64,000 nucleotides of DNA from Elusimicrobia bacterium GWF2_62_30 (GTDB taxonomy: Bacteria > Elusimicrobiota > Elusimicrobia > Elusimicrobiales > UBA9959). The DNA is taken from assembly GCA_001799995.1 (NCBI GenBank), contig MGUK01000039.1, positions 1 to 64,000 on the forward strand, written 5' to 3'. Shown one piece after another: positions 7,615-15,819 of the stretch (its first letter is position 1; each line of letters opens with the position of its first letter). The notes under the pieces are model-generated. The model ran no database searches. It had not been told where the DNA came from and saw nothing but the letters and a program-made list of their open reading frames with translations. The position numbers and the translations under genes were made by a program.

Positions 7615-8295
7615 ATGAAACCAATTCTTACTGCGGACAAGGCGGTGGAAGACATAAAGGACGGCTGCACGCTGATGGTAGCCGGCTTTATGGGCTGCGG
7701 CAACGCCTTCACGCTCATCGACGCCCTCATCAACAAGGGCACCAAGGGCATCAACCTCATTACCAGCGACACGGCTTACCCCGAAGTGGGAGTGGGCCGC
7801 CTCATCTGCCAGAACCGCGCCGCCACTCTCACCGCGTCGCATATCGGGACCAATCCAGTGAGCGGCCAGAAAATGAATTCCGGCGAGCTCAAGGTCACGC
7901 TGGTGCCGCAGGGCACCCTGGCCGAGCGTATGCGCTCGAAGGGCGCGGGCCTGGGCGGCGTACTGACCCCCACCGGCGTAGGCACCGCCGTGGAGGAGGG
8001 GAAACAGAAGCTCAATATCGGCGGCAAGGATTACCTGCTCGAGCTGCCGCTCGGCGCCGACTTCGCCTTCATCAAGGCCGAGATCGCCGACAAGTACGGC
8101 AACGCCTTCCTGCCCGGCGCCACCAAGAACATGGCCGTCTCCATGGCCATGGCCGCCGACCACGTGATAGTCGAAGCGGAAAAGATAGTGGAGCCCGGAG
8201 AGCTGGACCCGGAGAAGGTCACCATCCCCGGCGTGTTCGTCTCCGCCATCGTGAAGTCCACCCTGCCCGCCTCGAACGTGCAGGTAAAGCCCTAA
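7615..8295 (+). CDS. atoD: Acetoacetate/butyrate-type CoA-transferase, alpha subunit
   Basis: This is the first gene of the lysine fermentation cluster. The 226-residue product has the family I CoA-transferase alpha features: 'GCTLMVAGFMGCG' near the N-terminus, 'GTLAERMRSKGAGLGG' and a late 'PGVFVSAIV'. With AtoA it would move CoA onto acetoacetate released by Kce, giving acetoacetyl-CoA at the expense of acetyl-CoA or butyryl-CoA. An 'acaaggagtaaggc' leader supplies the ribosome site. The beta subunit follows after 11 bp. Confidence 0.92.
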   Translation: MKPILTADKAVEDIKDGCTLMVAGFMGCGNAFTLIDALINKGTKGINLITSDTAYPEVGVGRLICQNRAATLTASHIGTNPVSGQKMNSGELKVTLVPQGTLAERMRSKGAGLGGVLTPTGVGTAVEEGKQKLNIGGKDYLLELPLGADFAFIKAEIADKYGNAFLPGATKNMAVSMAMAADHVIVEAEKIVEPGELDPEKVTIPGVFVSAIVKSTLPASNVQVKP

Positions 8296-8306
8296 GGAGA
8301 ATTTTC

Positions 8307-8966
8307 ATGGACCCCAAAGAACTTAAAAGAGAGCGGCTGATAAAGCGCATAGCGCAGGAACTGCCCGACGGGGCGCTGGTGAACCTCGGCATAGGCATGC
8401 CCACCATGGTAGGCAACTACATCCCGGCCGGCCGCACCATACTGCTGCATTCCGAGAACGGCTTTACCGGCCTCGGCCCGGCCGCCCCGAAAGATAATTT
8501 CAGCCAGAGCGTGGTCAACGCCGGAGGCCAGCCGGTCACCATCGTGCCCGGCGGCGCCTTCTTCGATTCGGCGATGTCCTTCGCCATCATCCGCGGCGGC
8601 CACGTGGACTACACCGTGCTCGGCGCTCTTGAAGTGGACATGGAAGGCAACCTGGCCAACTACATGATCCCCGGCAAGATGGTGCCCGGCATGGGCGGCG
8701 CCATGGACCTCGTCGCCGGCGCCAAGAACGTCATCGTGGCCATGGAGCACGTCAACAAGAACGGCGCGCCCAAGATCCTCAAGAAATGCTCGCTGCCGCT
8801 CACCGCCAAAGGCGAGGTGGACCTCATCGTCACCGACATGGCCTTCATCCGCGTGACGAAGAAAGGCCTCGTCCTCGAGGAGATAGCCGAGGGCGTCACC
8901 ATTGAGGAAGTCGTTAAAGCGACCGAAGCCCCGCTGCACATAGCGGGCAAACTGGGAACTTTTTAA
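8307..8966 (+). CDS. atoA: Acetoacetate/butyrate-type CoA-transferase, beta subunit
   Basis: The 219-residue product has the beta-subunit active site 'LLHSENGFTGLG', in which Glu50 is the residue that forms the glutamyl-CoA thioester. The N-terminal 'LVNLGIGMPTMV' and 'GGHVDYTVLGALEVD' segments are also characteristic. It sits between atoD and kce with gaps of about 10 bp and a well-placed 'aaggag' site. The substrate is inferred from context (acetoacetate from lysine); the same family also covers acetate and butyrate CoA-transferases. Confidence 0.92.
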   Translation: MDPKELKRERLIKRIAQELPDGALVNLGIGMPTMVGNYIPAGRTILLHSENGFTGLGPAAPKDNFSQSVVNAGGQPVTIVPGGAFFDSAMSFAIIRGGHVDYTVLGALEVDMEGNLANYMIPGKMVPGMGGAMDLVAGAKNVIVAMEHVNKNGAPKILKKCSLPLTAKGEVDLIVTDMAFIRVTKKGLVLEEIAEGVTIEEVVKATEAPLHIAGKLGTF

Positions 8967-8975
8967 GGAGCTATC

Positions 8976-9791
8976 ATGGCAAACAAAATGGTTATCACCT
9001 GCGCCATCACCGGCGCCGAGACCACGAAGGCGCAGCAGCCCGCCCTCCCGGTAACCCCGGAAGAGCTCGCGAACGCCGCCGCCGAGGCCTGCGCCGCCGG
9101 CGCGGCCATAGTGCACCTGCATGCCCGCAACGACGACGGCTCGCCTACGGCCAGCGTGGACGTGTTCAAGAAGGCCATAGACCTGATCCGCAAGAAGTCC
9201 GACGTGGTGGTGGAGATCACCACCGGCGGCGCAGTAGGCATGACGCCCGAGGAGCGAATAGCGCCCGTGGCGCTGAAGCCCGACATGGCCTCGCTCGACT
9301 GCGGCACCGTTAACTTCGGCAACGACTATATCGTCAACACCCTGCCCATCATGCGGCAGTTCGCCTCGGAGATGAACAAGTACGGCGTGCGCCCCACGCT
9401 GGAATGCTTCGACGTCTCGCACGTGCAGTCCTCGCATATCCTGATAAAGGAAGGCCTGATAAAGCCGCCCTACCATTACGGCTTCGTGATGCAGGTGCCC
9501 GCAGCCCTGAGCCTCAGCGTCAAGACGCTGTCCTACATGATGGACCAGATGCCCCCGGAGAGCTACTTCACCGTGATGGGCATCGGCCGGGCGCATATCC
9601 CGGGCATCTGCGGGGCCATCGCCGCCGGCGGGTTCATCCGCGTGGGCTTCGAAGACAACATTTACTATTCCAAGGGCCGGCTGGCGAAATCCAACGCCGA
9701 GTTCGTGGAGCGGGCCGTGCGCTTCTCGCAGGAAGCGGGCCTGGAGATAGCCAAGCCTTCCGACGTCAGAGAGCTCTTTAAACTTAAATAA
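8976..9791 (+). CDS. kce: 3-keto-5-aminohexanoate cleavage enzyme
   Basis: This member of the BKACE (DUF849) family has 271 residues. Zinc ligands can be read as 'HLH' (His47, His49) and the later 'GFEDN' glutamate. 'GAETT' near residue 15 carries a further conserved Glu. Kce condenses 3-keto-5-aminohexanoate with acetyl-CoA and releases acetoacetate and 3-aminobutyryl-CoA. Its position directly between the CoA-transferase and the diaminohexanoate dehydrogenases makes this assignment firm within a broad family. Confidence 0.94.
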   Translation: MANKMVITCAITGAETTKAQQPALPVTPEELANAAAEACAAGAAIVHLHARNDDGSPTASVDVFKKAIDLIRKKSDVVVEITTGGAVGMTPEERIAPVALKPDMASLDCGTVNFGNDYIVNTLPIMRQFASEMNKYGVRPTLECFDVSHVQSSHILIKEGLIKPPYHYGFVMQVPAALSLSVKTLSYMMDQMPPESYFTVMGIGRAHIPGICGAIAAGGFIRVGFEDNIYYSKGRLAKSNAEFVERAVRFSQEAGLEIAKPSDVRELFKLK

Positions 9792-9816
9792 CCCAGCATA
9801 AACCAAGGAGAACACA

Positions 9817-10884
9817 ATGCCCACACAGACCCAGGTAGAGATAAAAGCCAACGGCAACCCTTTCGGCTCGCACCGCGTGCTGGAGCCCAAGGGCGTACTG
9901 CCCCAGCCCGCGCTCCGCGTTGACAACAACATGGATTACATTTACGACAACGAGCTGCTGCTCGAGGTAGAGACCCTGAACATCGACTCCGCCAGCTTCA
10001 CGCAGATAAAAAAGGAATGCGGCGGCGACGAGGAAAAGATAAAGACCATGATCCTCAAGATCGTCGGAGAGCGCGGCAAGATGCAGAACCCCGTTACCGG
10101 CTCCGGGGGCATGTTCCGCGGCAAAGTGCTCAAGATCGGCCCCAAACTGGCCGGCAAGACCAACCTTAAAGAGGGCGACAAGATAGCCAGCCTCGTCTCC
10201 CTGTCCCTGACCCCGCTCAAGATCGAGAAGATCATCGGCATAAAGCCCGGCACCGAGCAGGTCAACGTGGTGGCCAAGGCCATCATCTTCGAGAGCGGCA
10301 TCTACGCCAAGCTCCCGACCGATATGCCCGAGACCCTGGCCCTGGCCGTGCTCGACGTGGCCGGCGCCCCCGCTCAGACCGCCAAGCTGGTGCGCCCCGG
10401 CAACACCGTGGTCATCATCGGCGCGGCCGGCAAGTCCGGCGTGCTGTGCGCCTACGAGGCCCGCAAGCGCGCCGGCGTCATGGGCAAGATCATCGGCATC
10501 ACCAGCTCCGACAGCGGCCTGGCCAAGATGAAGGAATACGGCTTCTGCCATGAATCCCTCAAGCTCGACGCCGGCAACGCGCTGGAATGCTACGAGGCTA
10601 TCAGCAAACTGACCAACGGCAAGCTGGCCGACGTCATCATCAACTGCGTCAACATCCCCAACACGGAGATGGCCTCCATCCTGATGTGCCGCGACGGCGG
10701 CATAGTGTACTTCTTCACCATGGCCACCTCGTTCACCAAGGCCGCGCTGGGCGCCGAGGGCGTGGGCAAGGACGTGGACATGATCATCGGCAACGGCTAC
10801 TGCAAGGACCACGCGGAGATCACGCTCAACATCCTGCGCGAATCCAAGCAGGTGCGCGACATCTACGAGAAGATCTACGCGTAA
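9817..10884 (+). CDS. kdd: L-erythro-3,5-diaminohexanoate dehydrogenase, copy 1
   Basis: Kdd oxidatively deaminates 3,5-diaminohexanoate to 3-keto-5-aminohexanoate. The 355-residue product has the family N-terminus ('NPFGSHRVLEPKG'), the central 'GSGGMF' and a Rossmann fold with 'GAAGKSG'. After the second beta strand the sequence reads 'IIGITSSDSG', a neutral polar ending. A second copy follows 23 bp downstream. Copy 1 lacks the acidic residue found at this position in copy 2, so the two may differ in NAD(P) preference; this is inference. Confidence 0.93.
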   Translation: MPTQTQVEIKANGNPFGSHRVLEPKGVLPQPALRVDNNMDYIYDNELLLEVETLNIDSASFTQIKKECGGDEEKIKTMILKIVGERGKMQNPVTGSGGMFRGKVLKIGPKLAGKTNLKEGDKIASLVSLSLTPLKIEKIIGIKPGTEQVNVVAKAIIFESGIYAKLPTDMPETLALAVLDVAGAPAQTAKLVRPGNTVVIIGAAGKSGVLCAYEARKRAGVMGKIIGITSSDSGLAKMKEYGFCHESLKLDAGNALECYEAISKLTNGKLADVIINCVNIPNTEMASILMCRDGGIVYFFTMATSFTKAALGAEGVGKDVDMIIGNGYCKDHAEITLNILRESKQVRDIYEKIYA

Positions 10885-10907
10885 CCCTTAACCTCCGGAG
10901 CCCCGCC

Positions 10908-11975
10908 ATGACGAACGCAGCATCGCCAGAGGTCAGGAAGGGCGGCAACCCCTTCGGCGCGCACCGTGTCCTGCAGCCGAAGGGGGACCTGCCCCAGCCT
11001 GCCCGGAAGCTGGACAACTGCATGGACTACATCTACGACAACGAGATCCTCGTCGACGTGGATACGCTCAACATCGACTCGGCCAGCTTCACCCAGATCA
11101 AGGCGGAAGCGGCCGGCGACGAAGAGAAGATAAAGAGCTCGATATTGTCCATCGTGGCCGAGCGCGGCAAGATGCAGAACCCGGTGACGGGTTCCGGCGG
11201 GATGTTCTACGGGCGCGTGGCCATGGTCGGCCCCGCCATGGAAGGCAAGACCGACCTGAAGCCCGGCGACAAGCTAGCGAGCCTGGTCTCGCTTTCGCTG
11301 ACGCCGCTGAAGATAGAGAAGATCCTGGGCCTGAAGAAAGGCACCGAGCAGGTGAACGTGCAGGCCAAGGCCATCCTGTTCGAGAGCGGCATCTACGCCA
11401 AGATCCCGACCGACATGCCAGAGAAGCTGGCGCTGGCCATCCTCGACGTGGCCGGCGCCCCGGCCCAGACCGCCAAGCTGGTGCGGCCCAACCAGGTGGT
11501 GGTGATAATCGGCGCGGGCGGCAAGAGCGGCATCCTGTGCGCCTACGAGGCAAGCAAGATAGCAGGCGTAGCCGGCATAGTGGTGGGCCTTGAGTACTCC
11601 AGGGAAGCCTGCGACAAAGTCAGGGAGTTCGGCTTCTGCGACCACGTGATACAGGCCAACGCCACCGACGCGCTGGACTGCCACAAAAAGATGATGGAAG
11701 CCACGGGCGGGAAGGAAGCCGACGTAGTGATAAACTGCGTCAACATCCCCAACACCGAGATGGCCTCGGTCCTGATGTGCAAGGACCAGGGGATAGTATA
11801 TTTCTTCAGCATGGCCACTTCGTTCACCAAAGCCGCGCTGGGGGCCGAGGGCGTAGGCAAGGATGTGACCATGCTGGTGGGCAACGGCTACACCCGGCAC
11901 CACGCCGAGACCACGCTGAACATACTCAGGGAAAGCCCCGCGATCAGGGCGGCTTACGAGAAACAGTTCGCTTAA
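10908..11975 (+). CDS. kdd: L-erythro-3,5-diaminohexanoate dehydrogenase, copy 2 (tandem paralogue)
   Basis: The real start is the ATG at 10908 behind a 'ctccggag' site; the longer ORF from 10587 overlaps copy 1 out of frame. The protein is again 355 residues and by eye about 70% identical to copy 1, with long identical blocks such as 'GERGKMQNPVTGSGGMF' (first residue varies). Differences cluster in the nucleotide-binding half after 'GAGGKSG', where copy 2 has 'VVGLEYSREA' with an acidic residue after strand 2. All core motifs are intact, so it looks functional. Duplication of kdd inside the operon is not the usual arrangement. Confidence 0.92.
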   Translation: MTNAASPEVRKGGNPFGAHRVLQPKGDLPQPARKLDNCMDYIYDNEILVDVDTLNIDSASFTQIKAEAAGDEEKIKSSILSIVAERGKMQNPVTGSGGMFYGRVAMVGPAMEGKTDLKPGDKLASLVSLSLTPLKIEKILGLKKGTEQVNVQAKAILFESGIYAKIPTDMPEKLALAILDVAGAPAQTAKLVRPNQVVVIIGAGGKSGILCAYEASKIAGVAGIVVGLEYSREACDKVREFGFCDHVIQANATDALDCHKKMMEATGGKEADVVINCVNIPNTEMASVLMCKDQGIVYFFSMATSFTKAALGAEGVGKDVTMLVGNGYTRHHAETTLNILRESPAIRAAYEKQFA

Positions 11976-11995
11976 GGATTTTAAGGAGAAACATC

Positions 11996-13264
11996 ATGCG
12001 TGAATATCAGAAGGTGGACTACAAAGAAATACCGCTTTGGAAGAACGTGCCCGAAAGCGACTGGTGCGACTACCAGTGGCAGCTCAGCAACGTCATAAAG
12101 GATATCCCGACGCTGGAGAAGGTGGCCGTGCTCACCCCGCAGGAGAAGAACGACCTCAAGTCCTGCCTCAAGAAATTCACCATGGCCATAACGCCCTATT
12201 ACGCGGCGCTCATGGACAAGAAGGCCAGGAACTGCCCCGTGCGCATGCAGGCCATCCCCCGCGGCCTCGAACTCAGGCACGACGACTCCGATCTTTCCGA
12301 CCCGCTGCACGAGGACGTGGACTCGCCCGTGCCGGGCCTTACGCACCGCTACCCCGACCGGGTGCTGCTCCTGGTCACCAATATCTGCTCCATGAACTGC
12401 CGCCACTGCACGCGCCGCCGCCTGGTCGGGTTCAAAGATTCCAACATGTCGGGCGCCAACATAGAGAAGGCCATCGAGTATATCCGCAAGAACAAGGAGA
12501 TCCGCGACGTGCTGATCTCCGGCGGCGACCCGCTGGTGCTTACCGACGAGATGCTTGAGGGAATAATAAAAAAAGTGCGCGCCATCCCGCATGTGGAGAT
12601 CATCAGGCTGGGCACCCGCATGCCGGTGGTGCTCCCCATGCGCATCACCGACAACCTGGTGAGCATGCTCAAGAAGTACCATCCCATCTACGTTAACACG
12701 CATTTCAACCACCCGAAGGAACTGACGTCCGAGGCCCGCGAAGCCTGCCGCAAGCTGGCCGACGCCGGCATCCCGCTGGGCAACCAAAGCGTGCTGTTAA
12801 AAGGCATCAACGACTGCCCGCAGACCATGAAGAAGCTGGTGCACGAACTGCTGATGGCCCGCGTAAAGCCCTATTACATCTACCAGTGCGACCTCTCCGT
12901 CGGGATCAGCCACTTCCGGACTACCGTCTCGAAGGGCATAGAGATCGTGGAGAACCTGCGCGGCCACACCTCGGGCATGGCCGTCCCGACCTTCGTCGTG
13001 GACGCCCCCGGCGGCGGCGGCAAGACGCCGGTGATGCCGAACTACCTCATCTCCATGTCGGACAAGCGCGTGGTGCTGCGCAACTACGAAGGCGTGGTGA
13101 CCACCTATACCGAGCCGGAAGGCTACGTCGCCAACCACGACAACTGCTGGTATTGCGGCGACGACAAGTACAAGCCGATAGACGGCGTGGCCAAGCTCCT
13201 GAACGGCGAGAAGCTTACGCTGGAGCCCGCTAATCTGAAGCGCACGCGCAGGCACAAGAAGTAG
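11996..13264 (+). CDS. kamA: Lysine 2,3-aminomutase
   Basis: KamA is a radical-SAM, PLP-dependent enzyme that converts L-lysine to L-beta-lysine, the first step of the pathway. The start is the ATG at 11996 with an 'aaggag' site. The 422-residue product has the cluster motif 'CSMNCRHC' (C131, C135, C138), 'SGGDPL' and the PLP-binding Lys343 in 'PGGGGKTPV'. The late 'NCWYCGD' cysteines match those that bind zinc in clostridial KamA. Length and motifs are those of a true catabolic aminomutase, not the shorter EpmB type. A stem-loop lies in the 91-bp gap before kamB. Confidence 0.96.
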   Translation: MREYQKVDYKEIPLWKNVPESDWCDYQWQLSNVIKDIPTLEKVAVLTPQEKNDLKSCLKKFTMAITPYYAALMDKKARNCPVRMQAIPRGLELRHDDSDLSDPLHEDVDSPVPGLTHRYPDRVLLLVTNICSMNCRHCTRRRLVGFKDSNMSGANIEKAIEYIRKNKEIRDVLISGGDPLVLTDEMLEGIIKKVRAIPHVEIIRLGTRMPVVLPMRITDNLVSMLKKYHPIYVNTHFNHPKELTSEAREACRKLADAGIPLGNQSVLLKGINDCPQTMKKLVHELLMARVKPYYIYQCDLSVGISHFRTTVSKGIEIVENLRGHTSGMAVPTFVVDAPGGGGKTPVMPNYLISMSDKRVVLRNYEGVVTTYTEPEGYVANHDNCWYCGDDKYKPIDGVAKLLNGEKLTLEPANLKRTRRHKK

Positions 13265-13274
13265 ACAGGATCGG

Positions 13275-13329
13275 AAGTCGGAGATCCGGGTAAAAGAAAT
13301 GCAATTTCTATAACCGCGGTCTTCGACTT
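13275..13329. other. Stem-loop in the kamA-kamB intergenic gap
   Basis: Outer arms 'aagtcggagatccgg' (13275-13289) and 'ccgcggtcttcgactt' (13314-13329) pair with a few mismatches. Inside is a perfect 6-bp hairpin 'agaaat-gca-atttct' (13295-13309). There is no T tract after the outer stem. It may be an mRNA processing or stability element that sets different levels of KamA and KamB-E, or a relic of a small palindromic insertion. Confidence 0.5.
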
Positions 13330-13355
13330 TCAGTTTAAGGATACCAGGCCCAGCT

Positions 13356-14216
13356 ATGGATTTCATCAAGGGATTGACGGACCGGACGGTGTTCATCGTC
13401 GGCTCTAAAAAGAACGCCGGCAAGACGACCTTCCTCAATTACGCCATGAGCCGCCTCCGCGGCAGCACCCGGCTGGCGGCCCTGAGCATCGGGGTCGACG
13501 GTGAAGCCTGCGACCAGATCTTCGGCAACCCCAAGCCGCAGGTCCGGGTCGAGGCGGGGGACCTCCTGCTCTGCGCCGATACTTCACTGAAGAACTCCGA
13601 CCTCTCTTTTGACATCCTCAACGTCTACCCGTTTTGCACCGCCCTGGGCCGGCCGCTGCTGCTGCGGGCGCGGCGCCGCGGGAAAGCCGAGATCTCCGGC
13701 CCGGAGAACAACCCGCAGCTGGCGGAGATATTAGCCGACATGCGCCGCCACGGGGCCGGCACGGTCTTTATTGACGGCGCGGTCGACCGCATCACCCAGG
13801 CGGCAGAGGGAGGGAACGCCTCCCTGGTCTACGTGGCCAAAGTAGAGCCGGAGAATCTCATTTCCTCGGCTTCGGCGCTGAAACTCCTCTGGGCCGCTTC
13901 CCGCGCCCCGCTCTGGAAGCCCGGCAGCAAGAGCAGGGAACCGGTGCTCTTCGCGGAAGGGGCGCTTACCGCCGGCAAGATCCCGCCAAAGAACGAAAAA
14001 GGCACGCTGGTCATAGAAGACCCCACCAAGTTGTTCCTTTCCTGGCAGGAATGGCAGGCTCTTAACGCGCGGATGGACGTGCGCTTCACGCGCAGGCCCG
14101 ACTTAGCCGCGTTTATAGTCAATTTGTATAATATCTCCAGGGCGGACTTCGAGAAGAACCTCGCCCTGCCGGCCCTCGCCGAAAGGATCATCTACAACCC
14201 GTACGCCCTGGGTTGA
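13356..14216 (+). CDS. kamB: Lysine 5,6-aminomutase reactivase subunit KamB (P-loop protein)
   Basis: The 286-residue protein has a Walker A 'GSKKNAGKTT' (16-25) near the N-terminus. 'VFIDGAVDRI' near residue 130 could serve as a Walker B-like strand. By family and gene order (kamA-kamB-kamC-kamD-kamE, as in Fusobacterium and clostridia) it is the KamB component thought to reactivate lysine 5,6-aminomutase by exchanging damaged cobalamin. The sequence alone supports a nucleotide-binding protein; the reactivase role comes from context and family naming. It is 7 bp upstream of kamC. Confidence 0.8.
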   Translation: MDFIKGLTDRTVFIVGSKKNAGKTTFLNYAMSRLRGSTRLAALSIGVDGEACDQIFGNPKPQVRVEAGDLLLCADTSLKNSDLSFDILNVYPFCTALGRPLLLRARRRGKAEISGPENNPQLAEILADMRRHGAGTVFIDGAVDRITQAAEGGNASLVYVAKVEPENLISSASALKLLWAASRAPLWKPGSKSREPVLFAEGALTAGKIPPKNEKGTLVIEDPTKLFLSWQEWQALNARMDVRFTRRPDLAAFIVNLYNISRADFEKNLALPALAERIIYNPYALG

Positions 14217-14223
14217 AGTTCGA

Positions 14224-15819
14224 ATGGAAAAAGCGCGCGCTTTCGCGGAATTCGAGGCCTTCTACGACCTGTTCAGGCCGCTGACCCCTTATGGCCGGGT
14301 CTACAGGGAAAAGCGCCCGTTCTTCTCCGACGCCGCCGCGCTCAAGGAAGAATACGACCTTACGGCCGCGGCCGGCGCCTTCCTGGCCGCGAACCGCCAC
14401 AGGGCCGACCGCCTGCGCTTCCACCTGCGCAACCTGCCGCAGCTGGACCTCCCGGCTCCGGAGAACAGCGGCGCCGCGGGACTGTTCCTGGCCAGGAAAT
14501 TCCTTTCGAACGCCAAAGAGATCTTTGCCCTGCTGCCCGCGCCGCTGCGCGCCAGGTTCTCCGCGCGCTGGGAATCTTCCGGCCTGCTGGACCTCCTCGA
14601 CAAGGGCGGGAAGGGCGAAGCCTTCCATATAGCGGACGCCTACTGCCCGGACCTGGCCGCCGAACGCGCCCGGATAGCCGCGTGCGACCTGGCCCTGAAG
14701 CGCCTGCTCGAGAAGAGACATAAAGCCCTGCGCGAACGCTGGGGCCTGGATTTTTCGGACAGGGAATTCCTGGTGGTGGAAGAAAAGACCGCCGCGCGCT
14801 TCTCCGGCGCTCCCGAGCTCTTCGTGGAACCTTTCGACGCGGGCCATGTCACGGTCAAGCCGGTATCCGGCCCGGAATACATGGAAACGGTTTCGGTCCG
14901 CGACCGTCACCGGGCGGCCGAGCAGGAGCTGGAGGCCGCCGTAGTGAAAAAACTCTCGGCCGCCGTGCAAGCGGAAAAGCGCTCGTTCCAGGCTTACGCC
15001 CAGGCTATTGAAAAGATAGACATAGCCGCGGAACGCGCGCGGCTGGCCGGCGAGCTGGAGATGACCAGGCCCGTCATGAGCAAGCGCCCGGCGGCGATCC
15101 GGCTGGTGAAGGCCCGCTTCCTCCCGCTGGAAGCGAAGCTGCGCGAGGCCGGCCTGAAGTACACCCCGCTCAACGCGGATTTCCCGCGGCGCGTGAACAT
15201 AATTTACGGTTCCAACATGGGGGGGAAGACCGTAGCCCTCAAGACCCTCGCCTTCCTGCAGCTGGCCGCGCAGAGCGGGTTCTTCGTGCCGGCCGCCAGG
15301 TTCGAGACCTGCCTTTTCGACACCCTGGCCTTCATCGGCGGGTCGGAGATGGAGACGGCCGGCGGCCTAAGCGGGTTCGGCCTTGAAATGAACGAGTTTT
15401 CCGCGGCTTACTACGGGCTCAGGAACGGCAGTACGCTGCTGCTGATGGATGAGTTCGCCAGGACCACCAATTCGCAAGAGGCGGCCGCCCTGCTGAGCGC
15501 CATACTGAGCGACCTGGAGACCAGGCCCGGCGCGGCGGCGTTCCTGGCCACGCATTTCTCGGGGCTGCGGACCGGCAAGGGCTCGGCCAGCTTCATGATG
15601 CGCGGCTTCGATACCGAAGCTTTCAACAAGTTCTTTTCCGCCAAGCCCGCCTGCGGCCTGGACGAGAAGCTGCGCATGATAAACCGCTTCATGCGCTATG
15701 AGCTGCGCCAGGGCGCGGCCGGCGCCGAGGCCCGCGACGCGCTAAAGATCGCCGGCATACTCGGAGTCAGCAAAGCTATCATCAATAAAGCCCAGGATTT
15801 TATGGAGGAGAAAAAATGA
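14224..15819 (+). CDS. kamC: Lysine 5,6-aminomutase reactivase ATPase KamC (MutS-like)
   Basis: The product (531 residues) has a MutS-type ABC ATPase domain in its second half. Walker A is 'GSNMGGKT' (about 329-336), followed by 'GLSGFGLEM' as the signature region and Walker B 'LLLMDEFART' (Asp409-Glu410). It lacks the mismatch-recognition domain, so it is not a DNA repair MutS. In lysine-fermenting bacteria this MutS-related protein lies next to KamDE and is named KamC, a reactivating ATPase. The last 4 bp overlap kamD (ATGA), implying coupled synthesis with its target enzyme. Confidence 0.85.
   Translation: MEKARAFAEFEAFYDLFRPLTPYGRVYREKRPFFSDAAALKEEYDLTAAAGAFLAANRHRADRLRFHLRNLPQLDLPAPENSGAAGLFLARKFLSNAKEIFALLPAPLRARFSARWESSGLLDLLDKGGKGEAFHIADAYCPDLAAERARIAACDLALKRLLEKRHKALRERWGLDFSDREFLVVEEKTAARFSGAPELFVEPFDAGHVTVKPVSGPEYMETVSVRDRHRAAEQELEAAVVKKLSAAVQAEKRSFQAYAQAIEKIDIAAERARLAGELEMTRPVMSKRPAAIRLVKARFLPLEAKLREAGLKYTPLNADFPRRVNIIYGSNMGGKTVALKTLAFLQLAAQSGFFVPAARFETCLFDTLAFIGGSEMETAGGLSGFGLEMNEFSAAYYGLRNGSTLLLMDEFARTTNSQEAAALLSAILSDLETRPGAAAFLATHFSGLRTGKGSASFMMRGFDTEAFNKFFSAKPACGLDEKLRMINRFMRYELRQGAAGAEARDALKIAGILGVSKAIINKAQDFMEEKK

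Noticed and set aside
8292-9932. A 546-codon minus-strand ORF
   Set aside because: It covers atoA and kce in antisense and has no recognisable domain.
14224-15819. DNA mismatch repair protein MutS
   Set aside because: Only the ATPase part resembles MutS; the mismatch-binding domain is missing and the gene is embedded between kamB and kamD.
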